A DNA stretch of 64,000 bases, from positions 124,001-188,000 of the forward strand of contig JAKQNR010000021.1 in the NCBI GenBank assembly GCA_029565685.1, in the 5' to 3' direction. Position 1 is the stretch's first letter. Each line of letters starts with the position of its first letter. Positions 1-9,081 of this stretch are shown piece by piece. The notes beneath the pieces are model-generated. The model saw only the letters and a program-made list of their open reading frames with translations, had not been told where the DNA came from and did no database searches. Position numbers and translations under genes: made by a program. The stretch comes from a bacterium (GTDB lineage: Bacteria > Zhuqueibacterota > Zhuqueibacteria > Residuimicrobiales > Residuimicrobiaceae).

Positions 1-315
1 CGGCCGCTCTTTGTTGTCAAAGGCTTCCAGCTCTTTTTCGTAGACCGTCATCGCTTTCTGATACAGCAGGGAGGAGCGGCGTTCATGCAGCTCCGCCAGC
101 TGCAGCATTACCGTGGGCACGAATTCGGCCTCGGGGTACTCGCGCACCAGGCGTTCATGATCTTCGATGATGCGGTTCAGCTTGTTCAGGTCCTGGCCCG
201 CTTCTTTTAGAACGGCGGCCACGAACGCGCTTTCCTGCGCCAGAGCCGGCCCCGCGGCTGTCATGGCGACAAGCAGCAGCGCCCTGAGATAATAATAGAT
301 GCGAAAGGATTTCAT
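1..315 (-). CDS. TPR-like secreted protein, C-terminus outside window
   Basis: This reading frame runs off the left edge, so only the first 105 codons are present. The ATG lies at 313-315 and overlaps the TGA of the upstream TPR gene by four bases, which implies translational coupling. The N-terminus is a hydrophobic signal peptide (about residues 1-26, ending ALAQE). It is followed by helix-rich sequence with TPR-like spacing (RLVREYPEAEFVP, then LQLAELHERRSS). Such proteins usually scaffold envelope complexes; no specific function can be read from this fragment. It sits third in a minus-strand run with a beta-barrel candidate and a second TPR protein. Confidence 0.75.
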   Translation of the reverse strand, partial: MKSFRIYYYLRALLLVAMTAAGPALAQESAFVAAVLKEAGQDLNKLNRIIEDHERLVREYPEAEFVPTVMLQLAELHERRSSLLYQKAMTVYEKELEAFDNKERP

Positions 316-1691
316 GGTTCCAGCATTTTCAAAAACATAACCCGGGAACGGCCGAACTCGGCATAGGCGCGCCAGTCGCGCCGCGCTTCACGACGATCGG
401 CTGTCTTTTTCAGCTCTTCGATTTGGCTGGAGAGGTCGTCAAAGACCTGGCGTTCTTCATGAATGCGACGCAGCATGCCCTCGCGCAGTTCCGATAACCG
501 CCGGCCTTCCTCTTTGAGGTACTCCGGTGATTTTTCATCCACCTCCAGGGGGATGGTGTCGAGCAGCTTGCTCTCCAGAACCAACAGATCCATCTTGGTG
601 TGTTCCAGGTTGGCGCTTTCCTCCTTGAGGGTGGAGCGCACCTGTTCCACCATGGGAGGGATCGCCTCTTTTTTCGGAAAGATGGAGATCAGATGGTTAT
701 AGACCGACAACGCCTCATCGTATTTTTTCAATTTCAGATAACAGCGGCCGAGAAGGAAAAAGGCCTCCTCGGAATTTTCCGTCTGCGGATAGCGGCTGAC
801 CAGCAGGGTCAAGGGGGTGAGCGCCACATCGTACTGGTTTTGCATGGTGGAAGCCCATCCGGCGGCCAACAGGGCGGCGTCGTATTTTTCGTAATTAGGG
901 GACACGGCCATGAATTGATTGTAGCTGGCCTGAAAATAGCCGAGTTCATAGTACATATAGCCCAGGGTCAAGTGGGCTTCGTCGATCACGGATCGCCGCT
1001 GGTCGTTGATCACGGTCAGGGCGCAGACGCTGCGCAGGGTCTGAACGGCCTTGCGCACGTTTTTCATGCGCAGATAGCAAATGCCCGTGGCGTACAAACC
1101 GTAATCATAATACGTGCTCTGTTCTGAAATGGCGCTGTACATTTTGATGGCGCGTGGATAGTCCTTATACCGATAATAGCACTGTCCGGCATAATAGGAC
1201 GCCGCGTCCGACACCGGCGCCGGGGCGTTGGAGCGCGCGATGGTCTCATAGAATTCCAGGCATCGGGCGTAATCGGCGCGGTCGTATTCGATGCGCAGCA
1301 GTCCGAGGAGCGCCTGCGGCAGCAGCGGGCTGCGGATGTAGCGGTTGATCAGATATTTGTACAATTTGGCGGCGCCGGCCGGAAGGCCGATCTCATAAAG
1401 GCATTCGCCTAAAAGATAGATCACCTCATCGCTCTTGGAGAAATGGGGATTGAAATCCATCAGGATGATCAGATCGCGGGCGCTGGTCCAATACTCCTGG
1501 CGTTCGAATTCCGTGCGAGCGTCGATCAACAGTTTTTCCGACGCGCTTTCCAACTCCCGTCCGGAAATCTGGCGGCTGTTCTCTGCTGCGGGTAGAGCTG
1601 GAACGCCGGCAACGAGGATAAAAGTCAGCAGGAGCAGCCGGGCGAGGGGCATGGGCGCATCGTTAGAAAGGTTGCTTTTCCTTTTTTTCAT
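312..1691 (-). CDS. Secreted tetratricopeptide-repeat protein with C-terminal coiled coil
   Basis: The protein has 459 residues. A hydrophobic stretch at about residues 15-35, ending near ALPAAE, looks like a signal peptide. Several TPR-like units follow, for example ASYYAGQCYYRYKDYPRAIK and EEAFFLLGRCYLKLKKYDEA. The last 110 residues are rich in E, K and R and look like a coiled coil. The architecture resembles periplasmic TPR proteins of the YbgF/BamD kind, but I cannot assign it to a named family. The gene overlaps the upstream barrel gene by 29 bases and the downstream TPR gene by 4, so the three are probably co-translated. A shorter start at residue 14 is possible. Confidence 0.8.
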   Translation of the reverse strand: MKKRKSNLSNDAPMPLARLLLLTFILVAGVPALPAAENSRQISGRELESASEKLLIDARTEFERQEYWTSARDLIILMDFNPHFSKSDEVIYLLGECLYEIGLPAGAAKLYKYLINRYIRSPLLPQALLGLLRIEYDRADYARCLEFYETIARSNAPAPVSDAASYYAGQCYYRYKDYPRAIKMYSAISEQSTYYDYGLYATGICYLRMKNVRKAVQTLRSVCALTVINDQRRSVIDEAHLTLGYMYYELGYFQASYNQFMAVSPNYEKYDAALLAAGWASTMQNQYDVALTPLTLLVSRYPQTENSEEAFFLLGRCYLKLKKYDEALSVYNHLISIFPKKEAIPPMVEQVRSTLKEESANLEHTKMDLLVLESKLLDTIPLEVDEKSPEYLKEEGRRLSELREGMLRRIHEERQVFDDLSSQIEELKKTADRREARRDWRAYAEFGRSRVMFLKMLEP

Positions 1692-2721
1692 TCTCTATGC
1701 TTTTCTTGAGCTCTTCCATCTCCTGCGCCACTTTTTCACGTTTTTTGCGGATCTCGTCCAGTTTTTTCTTTTCTTCCGCCTGCAGCGCGCGGGCCTTTTT
1801 TTCCTCCGGCGTCAGCCGGGTGAACAGGGTGGTGCGGTAGCTGGCGCCAAGCAGAATCTTCCAATCTGCATAGCGCTGCAACAGCGCATTGCGTCCCACT
1901 TCCGCCGAGGTAGGGCGATAGCCGGTCAGACGAAAGTCGCCGGCCAGATCAAAGATAAAATTCTTATACCCTAAAAAACGAACGCCTTGAGAAAAGCGGA
2001 TAAAGTTCTGCCGCAGGGTGATATCGGAGCGGTTGATGAAGATGTCTCCAGTAACCTCAGAGTAAAGTTGATACGATCGTATCGGGAACTTGAAACCGAT
2101 GCCGGCGACCAGTTGGTCCTCCTGTTCGCTGAAATACTGATCGCGCCAATTCATGTCGCGATAGCCAAGGTTCAGCGAGAATTTCAACGGCAGCGACTGG
2201 CCGGTGTTTTTCAAGTCCAGGTTGAGAATGCCGAGCAGCGTCCAACCGAATGCATCGGCGGCGTAGGGCTCGTAGGGCAACGGGTGGCGCGGAGCTGTGG
2301 GGATCTGCACATAGCCGGCCATGCCGATCTGCATCGTCGCCCCCTGATGAGGTATGTGCACTTTAAGGCCGCAACGGGTGTCCCCGATCGGTCCCCACAG
2401 ATCCTTCTGATTGTCCTGATAGGGCACGGTGTGGATAAAGATCTCCAGCCCTTTGCTGAGGCCCAACGTCAGGCTCAGGTTGAAGGTGTTATCCTTGACC
2501 AGCACACTGCGGGTGTCGCCCACTCCATCTGCGGGGGGATAGTCATGTTTTTCCAGAAACAGACTGTACAGGCCGTTGATATACAGGTGCCCTGGAAAGT
2601 TGTTTTCAGCGTCGAACAGCCGCAATTGGCCCTTGCCGCCCATCATCGTTACCTGGCTCCACACAGACCCAGCCAGGATCAGCCACAGGAGCCGAAGGGA
2701 TCGCATCGTCATCGATTTCAA
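1663..2721 (-). CDS. Putative outer-membrane beta-barrel protein with coiled-coil tail
   Basis: The protein has 352 residues. A signal peptide (about residues 6-22, ending VWSQ) is followed by about 270 residues with alternating hydrophobic and polar residues typical of beta-barrel strands (LSLTLGLSKGLEIFIHTVP, LKFSLNLGYRDMNW). The last 50 residues are K/E-rich and probably coiled coil. The frame opens at a TTG at 2719-2721 with GAGG five bases upstream. An ATG three codons later (2712) is an alternative and would keep the signal peptide. Role unknown; the link to two TPR genes suggests an envelope assembly. Confidence 0.7.
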   Translation of the reverse strand: MKSMTMRSLRLLWLILAGSVWSQVTMMGGKGQLRLFDAENNFPGHLYINGLYSLFLEKHDYPPADGVGDTRSVLVKDNTFNLSLTLGLSKGLEIFIHTVPYQDNQKDLWGPIGDTRCGLKVHIPHQGATMQIGMAGYVQIPTAPRHPLPYEPYAADAFGWTLLGILNLDLKNTGQSLPLKFSLNLGYRDMNWRDQYFSEQEDQLVAGIGFKFPIRSYQLYSEVTGDIFINRSDITLRQNFIRFSQGVRFLGYKNFIFDLAGDFRLTGYRPTSAEVGRNALLQRYADWKILLGASYRTTLFTRLTPEEKKARALQAEEKKKLDEIRKKREKVAQEMEELKKSIENEKKEKQPF

Positions 2722-2730
2722 GAGAACCTC

Positions 2731-2759
2731 AAGTTAACAGGTTGTCGCTTATTTATCAA
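2731..2759 (-). promoter_or_regulatory. Possible sigma-70 promoter for the barrel/TPR genes
   Basis: On the minus strand TTGATA (2754-2759) and TAACTT (2731-2736) are separated by 17 bases. Transcription would start only a few bases before the start codons, giving a nearly leaderless mRNA, which lowers confidence. The 2722-2923 gap holds nothing else recognisable. Confidence 0.3.
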
Positions 2760-2923
2760 TCTTTTTTTCCAATCCGGCAGCCCGCAAAAGCGCCCTATGG
2801 ATTGGCCGCGAACTGCTCGCTGTTTCTCTTTTATACGCATGCGCCGGCAAATGTTTCCCAGCGCAGACCATGACCGGCTTATTCTATATAGCGGCAAAGG
2901 CGGGGCGGCGCAGAAAGCAAATA

Positions 2924-5110
2924 TTAAACCATGCCTCTCCACTTGCGCAGCCACCACTCGGCGGTGAGGCAGGCCAGAATGAAGAGCAGCAGAGCCCCAT
3001 GATTCCAAAGATCCAGCCGTTGGCTGCGGACGCGGCGGAGAGTTTGCGCTGGCAATTCGCCGGCCAGCGCGTACAGCGAGTCCGCGGACACGTAGCGACC
3101 GCCGGAGACCGCTGCGAGCCCTTGCAGAAGCGAACGCTGGCAAATGCGAACGCTGAGCTCTTCGCTGTAGGCGCCGACGGAAAAAAGGCTTCGAGCGGTT
3201 CCTAATAGGGCGCCGTCTTTCTGCACCACAGCTTTTATCTCATACTCACCGGGGGATTCCGGCTGATAGGTCGCCTCGTACAATCCGTTGCCCGCTGGTG
3301 CGGCTGAAAGGGTCACGGGCGTTCCCTCTTTCTCCAGCAACAGGACGACAGAGGCGTCGGCCACGGGGTTGAAGCGAACATCATACGCCGTGACCTGAAT
3401 GGGGATCGGCTCGCCGAACGCATAGCTGCTCTTGCTCAGAGACAGGTTGACCAGCTCTTTCCTCTTCTCCATCTGCAGCCAGCGGATCAGGTTGTTGATG
3501 AACACGCCGTAGAGCTCGTCTTTGTTGTCAATGCCTTTCATCATCAGCGCCCATCGCCACAGGCTGCTGGCCAACAGGGCGGCCGAGTTGACCAGGCCGT
3601 CGCTGAATACGACGATCAGCGGCTGCTGGTCATCGGGCCGGCCCGCATCGCCTACGGCCGTCGCCAGCACCTGTGCGCCGGGCCGAACGCCCTGAATGCG
3701 GCGATGCACCCAGATGGGCGGCAGCAAGTTCCATGCCGACGCAGCCGCTGTGGGGCTGCCTGGTATCTGCATGATCGGATGCTGCGAGCCCTCCGGGGTC
3801 AGAGATGCAGTGGCCGAAAATGCATGCGTGTGGAGCATTTCCGTTCGTATGGCCAGCCAACGCTGCCAGTGCGCCAATTTTTTCCAGTCGGTCTCCGTTC
3901 CATCCATGAACAAAATCGGCCGGCTGAAGGCGGTCCAGCTTTTTTCCACGCGATGGACCATATCGTCCGGTGTAACAGGGGTCGGATAGTTCAGTAAGAC
4001 GAGAATATCGGTGTGATCGAGGCTGTCCAGAGCGGCCGGCCGTCCGTCCACATCGTATAAACGGCCGTCCCTTCTTTGCACAAGCGTCTGCAGCCGGCAG
4101 CGTGAATTTTCCTTGATCGCGTTGGTGAAAAAGGAGATCTCTGGCGTCACACAGCCGGCCAACAACGTGATCAGCAGCCGGGATTTCAGCACATCCACAT
4201 ACAAGGTCCGCTGGTTGTTGTCCTTGGCCAACTCATCGGCCGGTCCAGAGACCTGCAGGCGCAACTTGTGCCGGCCTTCTGTTCCCGCCGTCCAGGCTAG
4301 ATCGACGACCTGTTCAAAGGGCGAGCCGGCGGCCTGCAGCGTGGTGAAGGCGACGACTTTATCGTTTTCCATCAGCTGCACGGCGGCGCGAACCATAGGC
4401 AGACCCGTGCCAGAGACAGTGACCTGGATGGGGGTTTCCTCGCCGGTGTAGACAAAGGAATTGGCCTGCACGCGAGTAATGGCCAGATCAGGCGGCGTCT
4501 GCGTGGAGCCTACGCCGACGCAAAAGATCGGCACGCCGCTCTCAGCTGCGTAGCGGCTCGGATGGCCGCCGCGGGTATAGTTGCCGTCGGTGAACAGCAG
4601 GATGGCGGTCAGGTTTTCTTCGCGTAATGTGCTGTGGATGGTTTCCAGCGCCGAGGTGATGTCAGTGACGTCGCCGCTGGGCCGCAGCGAATCCAGCTCG
4701 CTGGGCCGCAACGGCCGCAGCCGGCTGTCAAAGGCAAAATATTTTTGCGTCATAGGACCGGACCATATCTTCGGCAGATCCTGACGCAGCGCCCTGGCCA
4801 GCTGTTCGGTGCGCGGGCCTATTTGATCTATCGCAGCCATGCTGGCGGACTGATCGATGGCAACGGCGATGAGAGGGGGAACGTCTTCTTGCCAGGATGA
4901 GGTCGCCTGGATTTCGAAAACAGCGAGCAGGAGAGTCACCAGAGCTGAACCGCGCAGGACCATCAACAGAATGCGCAGGGGAGAGGAGACGTGCGGATTC
5001 GTACGGCGATAGATGAACAGCGTTACGAGAACAGCCAGCCAGATCAGCGCGGTCAACAGGTACCAGCGTCCGGAAACAGTTACGGCAATATTTGAAAGAA
5101 AGTCAATCAC
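2924..5110 (-). CDS. von Willebrand factor A-domain membrane protein
   Basis: The protein has 728 residues. Two N-terminal membrane helices (about residues 16-34 and 46-66) precede a VWA domain starting near residue 80. The metal-binding DxSxS motif is present (DQSAS, residues 86-90), and LLFTDGNYTRGG supplies a later MIDAS aspartate. The central part looks like extracytoplasmic beta-sandwich domains, with a bacterial Ig-like stretch near residues 560-660. A last membrane helix lies at about 703-722. Related two-helix VWA proteins occur in BatA/BatB-type clusters, but no MoxR ATPase or DUF58 gene is nearby. The start is a GTG (5108-5110) with AGGAG nine bases upstream. Ligand unknown. Confidence 0.8.
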   Translation of the reverse strand: MIDFLSNIAVTVSGRWYLLTALIWLAVLVTLFIYRRTNPHVSSPLRILLMVLRGSALVTLLLAVFEIQATSSWQEDVPPLIAVAIDQSASMAAIDQIGPRTEQLARALRQDLPKIWSGPMTQKYFAFDSRLRPLRPSELDSLRPSGDVTDITSALETIHSTLREENLTAILLFTDGNYTRGGHPSRYAAESGVPIFCVGVGSTQTPPDLAITRVQANSFVYTGEETPIQVTVSGTGLPMVRAAVQLMENDKVVAFTTLQAAGSPFEQVVDLAWTAGTEGRHKLRLQVSGPADELAKDNNQRTLYVDVLKSRLLITLLAGCVTPEISFFTNAIKENSRCRLQTLVQRRDGRLYDVDGRPAALDSLDHTDILVLLNYPTPVTPDDMVHRVEKSWTAFSRPILFMDGTETDWKKLAHWQRWLAIRTEMLHTHAFSATASLTPEGSQHPIMQIPGSPTAAASAWNLLPPIWVHRRIQGVRPGAQVLATAVGDAGRPDDQQPLIVVFSDGLVNSAALLASSLWRWALMMKGIDNKDELYGVFINNLIRWLQMEKRKELVNLSLSKSSYAFGEPIPIQVTAYDVRFNPVADASVVLLLEKEGTPVTLSAAPAGNGLYEATYQPESPGEYEIKAVVQKDGALLGTARSLFSVGAYSEELSVRICQRSLLQGLAAVSGGRYVSADSLYALAGELPAQTLRRVRSQRLDLWNHGALLLFILACLTAEWWLRKWRGMV

Positions 5111-5174
5111 CCACCCACACTCCTATCATCCGGACGCTCCCTGTCGATCGTCCATGACGCGAAAAGCTTAACGG

Positions 5175-6161
5175 TTATAAAGAAAGATTCGGCGCTACGT
5201 CCAGCTCCAAGTCCGAGCGCTCTCCCCGTGCCAGATGCACATAGCCGGCCCGCGCGATCATGCCGGCATTGTCTGTGCACAACTCGAACGGCGGAATCAC
5301 CAGAGAGATCCGCTCTTGTCGACAGGTTTGTTCAAACTGGTTGCGTAAAAAAGTATTGCGCACTACGCCTCCGGCCAGAACCAGGGTGCGGCTGTGATGC
5401 CGACGCACTGCGGCCAGGCTTTTATGAAGCAACACATCGACGACCGCTGCCTGAAAGCTGGCGCAGATATCCGGGATCGCTGCACGCAGCGCCTCGGGGG
5501 AAAGACTGCGGCAGTGATAGAGCACCGCGGTTTTGAGACCGCTGAAGCTGAAATTCAGATTGCCCTCTTCCATCAAAGCGCGGGGAAACGACACCGCCGC
5601 GCCTTTGCCGCGGACGGCCGATGCTTCAATCAGCGGTCCGCCAGGATAACCAAGGCCGAGCAGTTTGGCCACTTTGTCAAAGGCCTCTCCGGCCGCATCG
5701 TCCACGGTTCGGCCGACCACCCGGTAGTGCAGCGCACCTTGCACCACGATCAACAGAGTGTGCCCGCCTGATGCCAGCAGACAGATATACGGATAGTCCA
5801 GTTCCTCCTCCGTCGCCAGCAAATGGCCTTCGAGATGATTGATGCCGATATAGGGCTTGCCCAGGCTCACCGCCAGCCCCTTGGCAAACCCCAGACCGAC
5901 CAATAAAGAGCCAGCCAAGCCGGGACCGTAGGTGACTGCGATGGCGTCCAAATCCATCAATGTTCGGCCCGCCTGCTGCAACGCGATGCGCACCAAACCG
6001 CCCAGCTGTTTGAGGTGACTGCGTGAGGCGAACTCGGGCACTACGCCGCCATAGGTTTCGTGGATCTTTTGCGTGGCGATGATATTGGACAGAATGCGGC
6101 GATCGTCCGTCACTGCTGCCGAGGTCTCATCGCAGGAAGACTCTATGCCCAGCAGGATCAT
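5175..6161 (-). CDS. tsaD: tRNA N6-adenosine threonylcarbamoyltransferase TsaD
   Basis: TsaD transfers the threonylcarbamoyl group from threonylcarbamoyl-AMP to A37 of tRNAs that read ANN codons, acting with TsaB and TsaE in the cytoplasm. The 328 residues are full family length. The N-terminus LGIESSCDETSAAV is diagnostic. The metal-binding histidines are in NHLEGHLLA, the ASGGHTLL nucleotide-binding loop is present, and FSFSGLKTAV is conserved. The start ATG overlaps the TGA of the upstream YbbR gene by four bases. No tsaB or tsaE gene is in the window. Confidence 0.97.
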   Translation of the reverse strand: MILLGIESSCDETSAAVTDDRRILSNIIATQKIHETYGGVVPEFASRSHLKQLGGLVRIALQQAGRTLMDLDAIAVTYGPGLAGSLLVGLGFAKGLAVSLGKPYIGINHLEGHLLATEEELDYPYICLLASGGHTLLIVVQGALHYRVVGRTVDDAAGEAFDKVAKLLGLGYPGGPLIEASAVRGKGAAVSFPRALMEEGNLNFSFSGLKTAVLYHCRSLSPEALRAAIPDICASFQAAVVDVLLHKSLAAVRRHHSRTLVLAGGVVRNTFLRNQFEQTCRQERISLVIPPFELCTDNAGMIARAGYVHLARGERSDLELDVAPNLSL

Positions 6162-7111
6162 TTAATTTTTCTTTCCAGAATAACCTTGAAACGCTTCGGT
6201 TCAATGGAACGGAAACGGACGCCGGGCAACGGATCCACATAGGCCAGGTAATCGGAGCCGCCGTGTTCTGCTGCGCGCGGAAAATCAATATACGCGTTGA
6301 TCTCTTTTTCCGTCAGCGTGGCGATGCGCTGAACGCCGCCTTCTGCAATCAAACTCAGCGTCGCGGGGATGGCGAATGCGCTGACCCCCTCCGGTGCATT
6401 GATCACCCGGATCGGAATGCGGCTGATTCGTTTTTCCATCAATTTTTGCACGTCCTGGCTGAACTTCGTGACCGCGGGCGACAGCTCGATCCGCTGGTCC
6501 GGCGAAACGGTCAACTCGATTTCGCCGGTCACCGGGTGTTTTACTTTCTCCAGTACTTTTTCTTTTGTGTACACCGCGTCGACGGTGCGGATGACCGAGG
6601 CCGGCCCAGCCACTGCAACCGAATCCGGATCGAACACCAGTTCATCCATCACGGTGTAGCCGGGCAATGGTTTGATAGTGATTTGACTTTTCACTATCAC
6701 GGTTTTCTCGATCCGTTTTTCAATGAAAATGGCGCGCTCCAGCGGATCGATCAGCTGCAGCACAGAGATCGATTTGGCGGCGCCGCTTAGAACCACATCC
6801 TCCTTGGTCATGTGGACGGTCTGTGGTCCAATCTTCCACTCCACTTTGGGTTCCAGTTGCGCCTCGCGAAACAACAGATAGGCCAGCAGCGTCATGCCCT
6901 GGCCGCGCACACGCACTTTGGCCTCCTGTGGAAACGGCTCCGTCAGAATCATGTTGGGCGGGCTGTCGGGCACACGGATGGGAACCGATACGATATGATC
7001 AAAGGTGCCGTCGGTGATCACCAGAAACCAAACGAGAACCGCAAAGAGAAACGAAGCGATGTGGATTTTATATTTTTTCAACAACAGGGAGTGCTTTACA
7101 GTGAGCGCCAT
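6158..7111 (-). CDS. YbbR-like domain membrane protein
   Basis: The protein has 317 residues. One N-terminal membrane helix (about residues 14-33, ending VWFLVITDG) is followed by repeated beta-rich modules typical of YbbR domains (VPIRVPDSPPNMIL, VRVRGQGMTLLAYL, and PDSVAVAGPASVIRTVDAVYT near the middle). In many bacteria YbbR proteins (CdaR) lie beside a diadenylate cyclase and modulate it; here the neighbour is tsaD and no cyclase gene is visible. The start is preceded by AGGAAAACAGGAA. A hairpin that reads as a minus-strand terminator lies just upstream at 7131-7166. Confidence 0.82.
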   Translation of the reverse strand: MALTVKHSLLLKKYKIHIASFLFAVLVWFLVITDGTFDHIVSVPIRVPDSPPNMILTEPFPQEAKVRVRGQGMTLLAYLLFREAQLEPKVEWKIGPQTVHMTKEDVVLSGAAKSISVLQLIDPLERAIFIEKRIEKTVIVKSQITIKPLPGYTVMDELVFDPDSVAVAGPASVIRTVDAVYTKEKVLEKVKHPVTGEIELTVSPDQRIELSPAVTKFSQDVQKLMEKRISRIPIRVINAPEGVSAFAIPATLSLIAEGGVQRIATLTEKEINAYIDFPRAAEHGGSDYLAYVDPLPGVRFRSIEPKRFKVILERKIK

Positions 7112-7130
7112 TTCCTGTTTTCCTATATGT

Positions 7131-7166
7131 TAAAAAGGGTGAACGCAGTCAGCTGCGTCACCCTTT
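7131..7166 (-). terminator. Intercistronic hairpin, likely intrinsic terminator or attenuator
   Basis: AAAGGGTGA (7134-7142) pairs with TCACCCTTT (7158-7166). CGCAG (7144-7148) pairs with CTGCG (7153-7157) around a TCAG loop, leaving one bulged A. Read on the minus strand the stem is followed by TTTTTAA. It lies between the zinc-ribbon gene and the YbbR gene, only 19 bases before the YbbR start. Confidence 0.65.
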
Positions 7167-7201
7167 AACATCAGTCCTACGAATGTGTGGAACAAGGCGT
7201 A

Positions 7202-7393
7202 TTATTTCATCGATTCTTTGATCTCTCTTCCACGACTGATTTCACCGTTGTCGATGCGGATGTTGAAACCGCATTCCGGATTGGTGCACACCCAAGCCTT
7301 GTACATGATGGGGGCTCCGTCCCGCCCGTAGTCAGACAGGGGGATCAAGATTCCAGTTTTACATTTCAGACAGCCCGGAAACGCTTTTTCCAT
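7202..7393 (-). CDS. Small zinc-ribbon protein
   Basis: The protein has 63 residues and two cysteine pairs, CLKC near the N-terminus and CTNPEC in the middle, consistent with one zinc ribbon. I know no specific function. The GGTGAGG ribosome-binding site seven to eight bases before the ATG and its own upstream promoter candidate support a real gene. It is probably transcribed from the 7504-7532 promoter, with partial termination at 7131-7166 before ybbR and tsaD. Confidence 0.75.
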   Translation of the reverse strand: MEKAFPGCLKCKTGILIPLSDYGRDGAPIMYKAWVCTNPECGFNIRIDNGEISRGREIKESMK

Positions 7394-7503
7394 TGCCCTT
7401 ACCTCACCTCATAGGTCCCAAACAATTCCTATTGATTAGTGTCCGATCGACCAGCTGATGGTTTAGCTTCTCCGCATCGACCGGAAAAGGATGACCCTAC
7501 GAT

Positions 7504-7532
7504 AATTTAATATATAACATAATAAAAATCAA
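7504..7532 (-). promoter_or_regulatory. Sigma-70-type promoter for the zinc-ribbon/ybbR/tsaD run
   Basis: On the minus strand TTGATT (7527-7532) and TAAATT (7504-7509) are 17 bases apart in AT-rich DNA. It diverges from the plus-strand promoter at 7581-7609. The same -35/-10 pair with the same spacing occurs before prfB. Confidence 0.5.
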
Positions 7533-7580
7533 CCCTTTTTTCTTGCGTCGGCCTTTTTAATGCAAATCTTGGAAAAAAAC

Positions 7581-7609
7581 TTGTAAACAAGGCACGAATG
7601 AAATATATT
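7581..7609 (+). promoter_or_regulatory. Sigma-70-type promoter for the nucleotidyltransferase gene
   Basis: TTGTAA (7581-7586) and TATATT (7604-7609) are 17 bases apart. The leader to the ATG at 7666 would be about 50 bases and contains a short GC hairpin (CCTGG-N5-CCAGG). Confidence 0.45.
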
Positions 7610-7665
7610 GTGATATTGGCCTGGTCCGGCCAGGGCACATGGAATTTCACTGATTGGAGTAGGTT

Positions 7666-8880
7666 ATGCAAGCTGTTTTGATGGTCGCCGGAAAGAGCAC
7701 TCGCACTTTTCCCCTCACTTTGACACGGCCAAAGCCTTTGCTGCCCATCCTGAACCGCCCTTTGATCGAGCACAGCTTGGATCAGCTTTACGGGCTGTTT
7801 GATGAGGTCATCCTTATCGTCGGTTACCGGCAGGATATGATCCGCCAGGCTTTGGGCGACCAGTACCGCGGCATGCGCCTCATCTATCAGGAACAGAAAG
7901 AGCAAAAAGGCACCGGCCATGCCGTGTTGCAGGCGCGGCCTCATATCAAAGGCCGCTTTGTGGCCATGAACGGCGACGATCTGTTTGCCCACGAAGACCT
8001 GGCGCGGTTGCAACATCACTCCTTCGCCGCACTGGCCAAGGTGGTCCCGGATCCTTCTCTTTACGGCGTCTGTTTGGTGGATGAGGAGAACAACCTGCTC
8101 AATATGGTGGAAAAGCCGACGCAGTTTCTCGGCAACCTGGCCAACATCGGCTGCTATATTTTTGAACCAGAGATCTTTGCAGAGCTGGAAAGAGCGCCGT
8201 TGAGCGTGCGTGGCGAGATCGAGATTATGGACGGTTTTCTGCCCATTGCCCGCCGCCAGCCCTTCAAGATTCTAGCCATCCACGGGTTCTGGCTGCCCAC
8301 AGGGTATGCCTGGGACCTTTTGTCGCACCAGGAGTATTTTATGCGTCAGATGAACGACCGGATCGTGGCCGGCGTCGTGGAGCCCGGCGCCACACTGACC
8401 GGTCCGGTGCACATCGGCAAGGGCACGGTAGTCCGAGCAGGCAGCTATATCGAAGGGCCGGTGATCATCGGACAAAACTGCTCGATCGGTCCCAATTGCT
8501 ATATTCGCGAGTGCAGCTCCATCGGCGACAACGTCAGGGTGGGGCAGGGCGTTGAGATCAAAAACAGCATCGTGATGTCCAACAGCTTGCTGTGCCATCT
8601 GGCGTATGTGGGCGACTCGGTTGTGGGGGAAAACTGCAATCTGGGCGCAGGGACAGTGACTGCCAACTCACGCCATGACGGCGGAGCCATCTTTTCCGCC
8701 ATCAAAGGCAAACTCGTGGACACCGGCCGAACCAAACTGGGCGCCATCCTCAGCGATTCGGTTCACACCGGCGTTCACACCTCCATCTATCCGGGCCGCA
8801 AACTTTGGCCCGGCGTTCATACCCTGCCGTCCTCGGTCGTGGATCGCGACCTGCATCCCGAGGGTTGGATCTGGACCTGA
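7666..8880 (+). CDS. Sugar-1-phosphate nucleotidyltransferase with C-terminal left-handed beta-helix (GlmU-like)
   Basis: The protein has 404 residues. The N-terminal half is a nucleotidyltransferase that would activate a sugar phosphate with an NTP: it starts AVLMVAGKSTRTFPLT (a variant of the GxGTRxxPLT loop), followed by RPKPLLPILNRP and the metal-site NGDDLF. From about residue 240 a hexapeptide-repeat left-handed helix begins (GPVHIGKGTVVRAGSYIEGP), with the acyltransferase-like stretch ENCNLGAGTVTAN. This is the layout of archaeal-type bifunctional GlmU enzymes and of general sugar nucleotidyltransferases, so substrate and second activity are uncertain. It has its own promoter candidate. 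GGAG lies nine bases before the ATG. Confidence 0.85.
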   Translation: MQAVLMVAGKSTRTFPLTLTRPKPLLPILNRPLIEHSLDQLYGLFDEVILIVGYRQDMIRQALGDQYRGMRLIYQEQKEQKGTGHAVLQARPHIKGRFVAMNGDDLFAHEDLARLQHHSFAALAKVVPDPSLYGVCLVDEENNLLNMVEKPTQFLGNLANIGCYIFEPEIFAELERAPLSVRGEIEIMDGFLPIARRQPFKILAIHGFWLPTGYAWDLLSHQEYFMRQMNDRIVAGVVEPGATLTGPVHIGKGTVVRAGSYIEGPVIIGQNCSIGPNCYIRECSSIGDNVRVGQGVEIKNSIVMSNSLLCHLAYVGDSVVGENCNLGAGTVTANSRHDGGAIFSAIKGKLVDTGRTKLGAILSDSVHTGVHTSIYPGRKLWPGVHTLPSSVVDRDLHPEGWIWT

Positions 8881-8951
8881 TCGATGCCACGCGTCGCTAT
8901 CATTTACGGATCGGAGGCATATAACTTTCCCGACAGTGGTGTAATACCTTT

Positions 8952-8981
8952 TTGACACTTTGCGTTCCCCCCTGTTTATCT
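8952..8981 (+). promoter_or_regulatory. Possible sigma-70 promoter for the 9082 gene
   Basis: A consensus TTGACA (8952-8957) is followed after 18 bases by TTATCT (8976-8981). The -10 element is weak and the leader would be about 95 bases. Confidence 0.35.
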
Positions 8982-9081
8982 TCCAATCCCAATCACAGTA
9001 ATTACAAGCCTGCCGATCTCTGCCTTGCTGGTATGATATTTGTCCGCCTAACCATGGAACATTTTTACCAGGGAGATGCGG

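Noticed and set aside
2718..3143. 141-codon minus-strand frame over the end of the VWA gene
   Set aside because: It overlaps the conserved C-terminal membrane helix of the VWA protein in another frame and is R/A-rich, as expected for a shadow.
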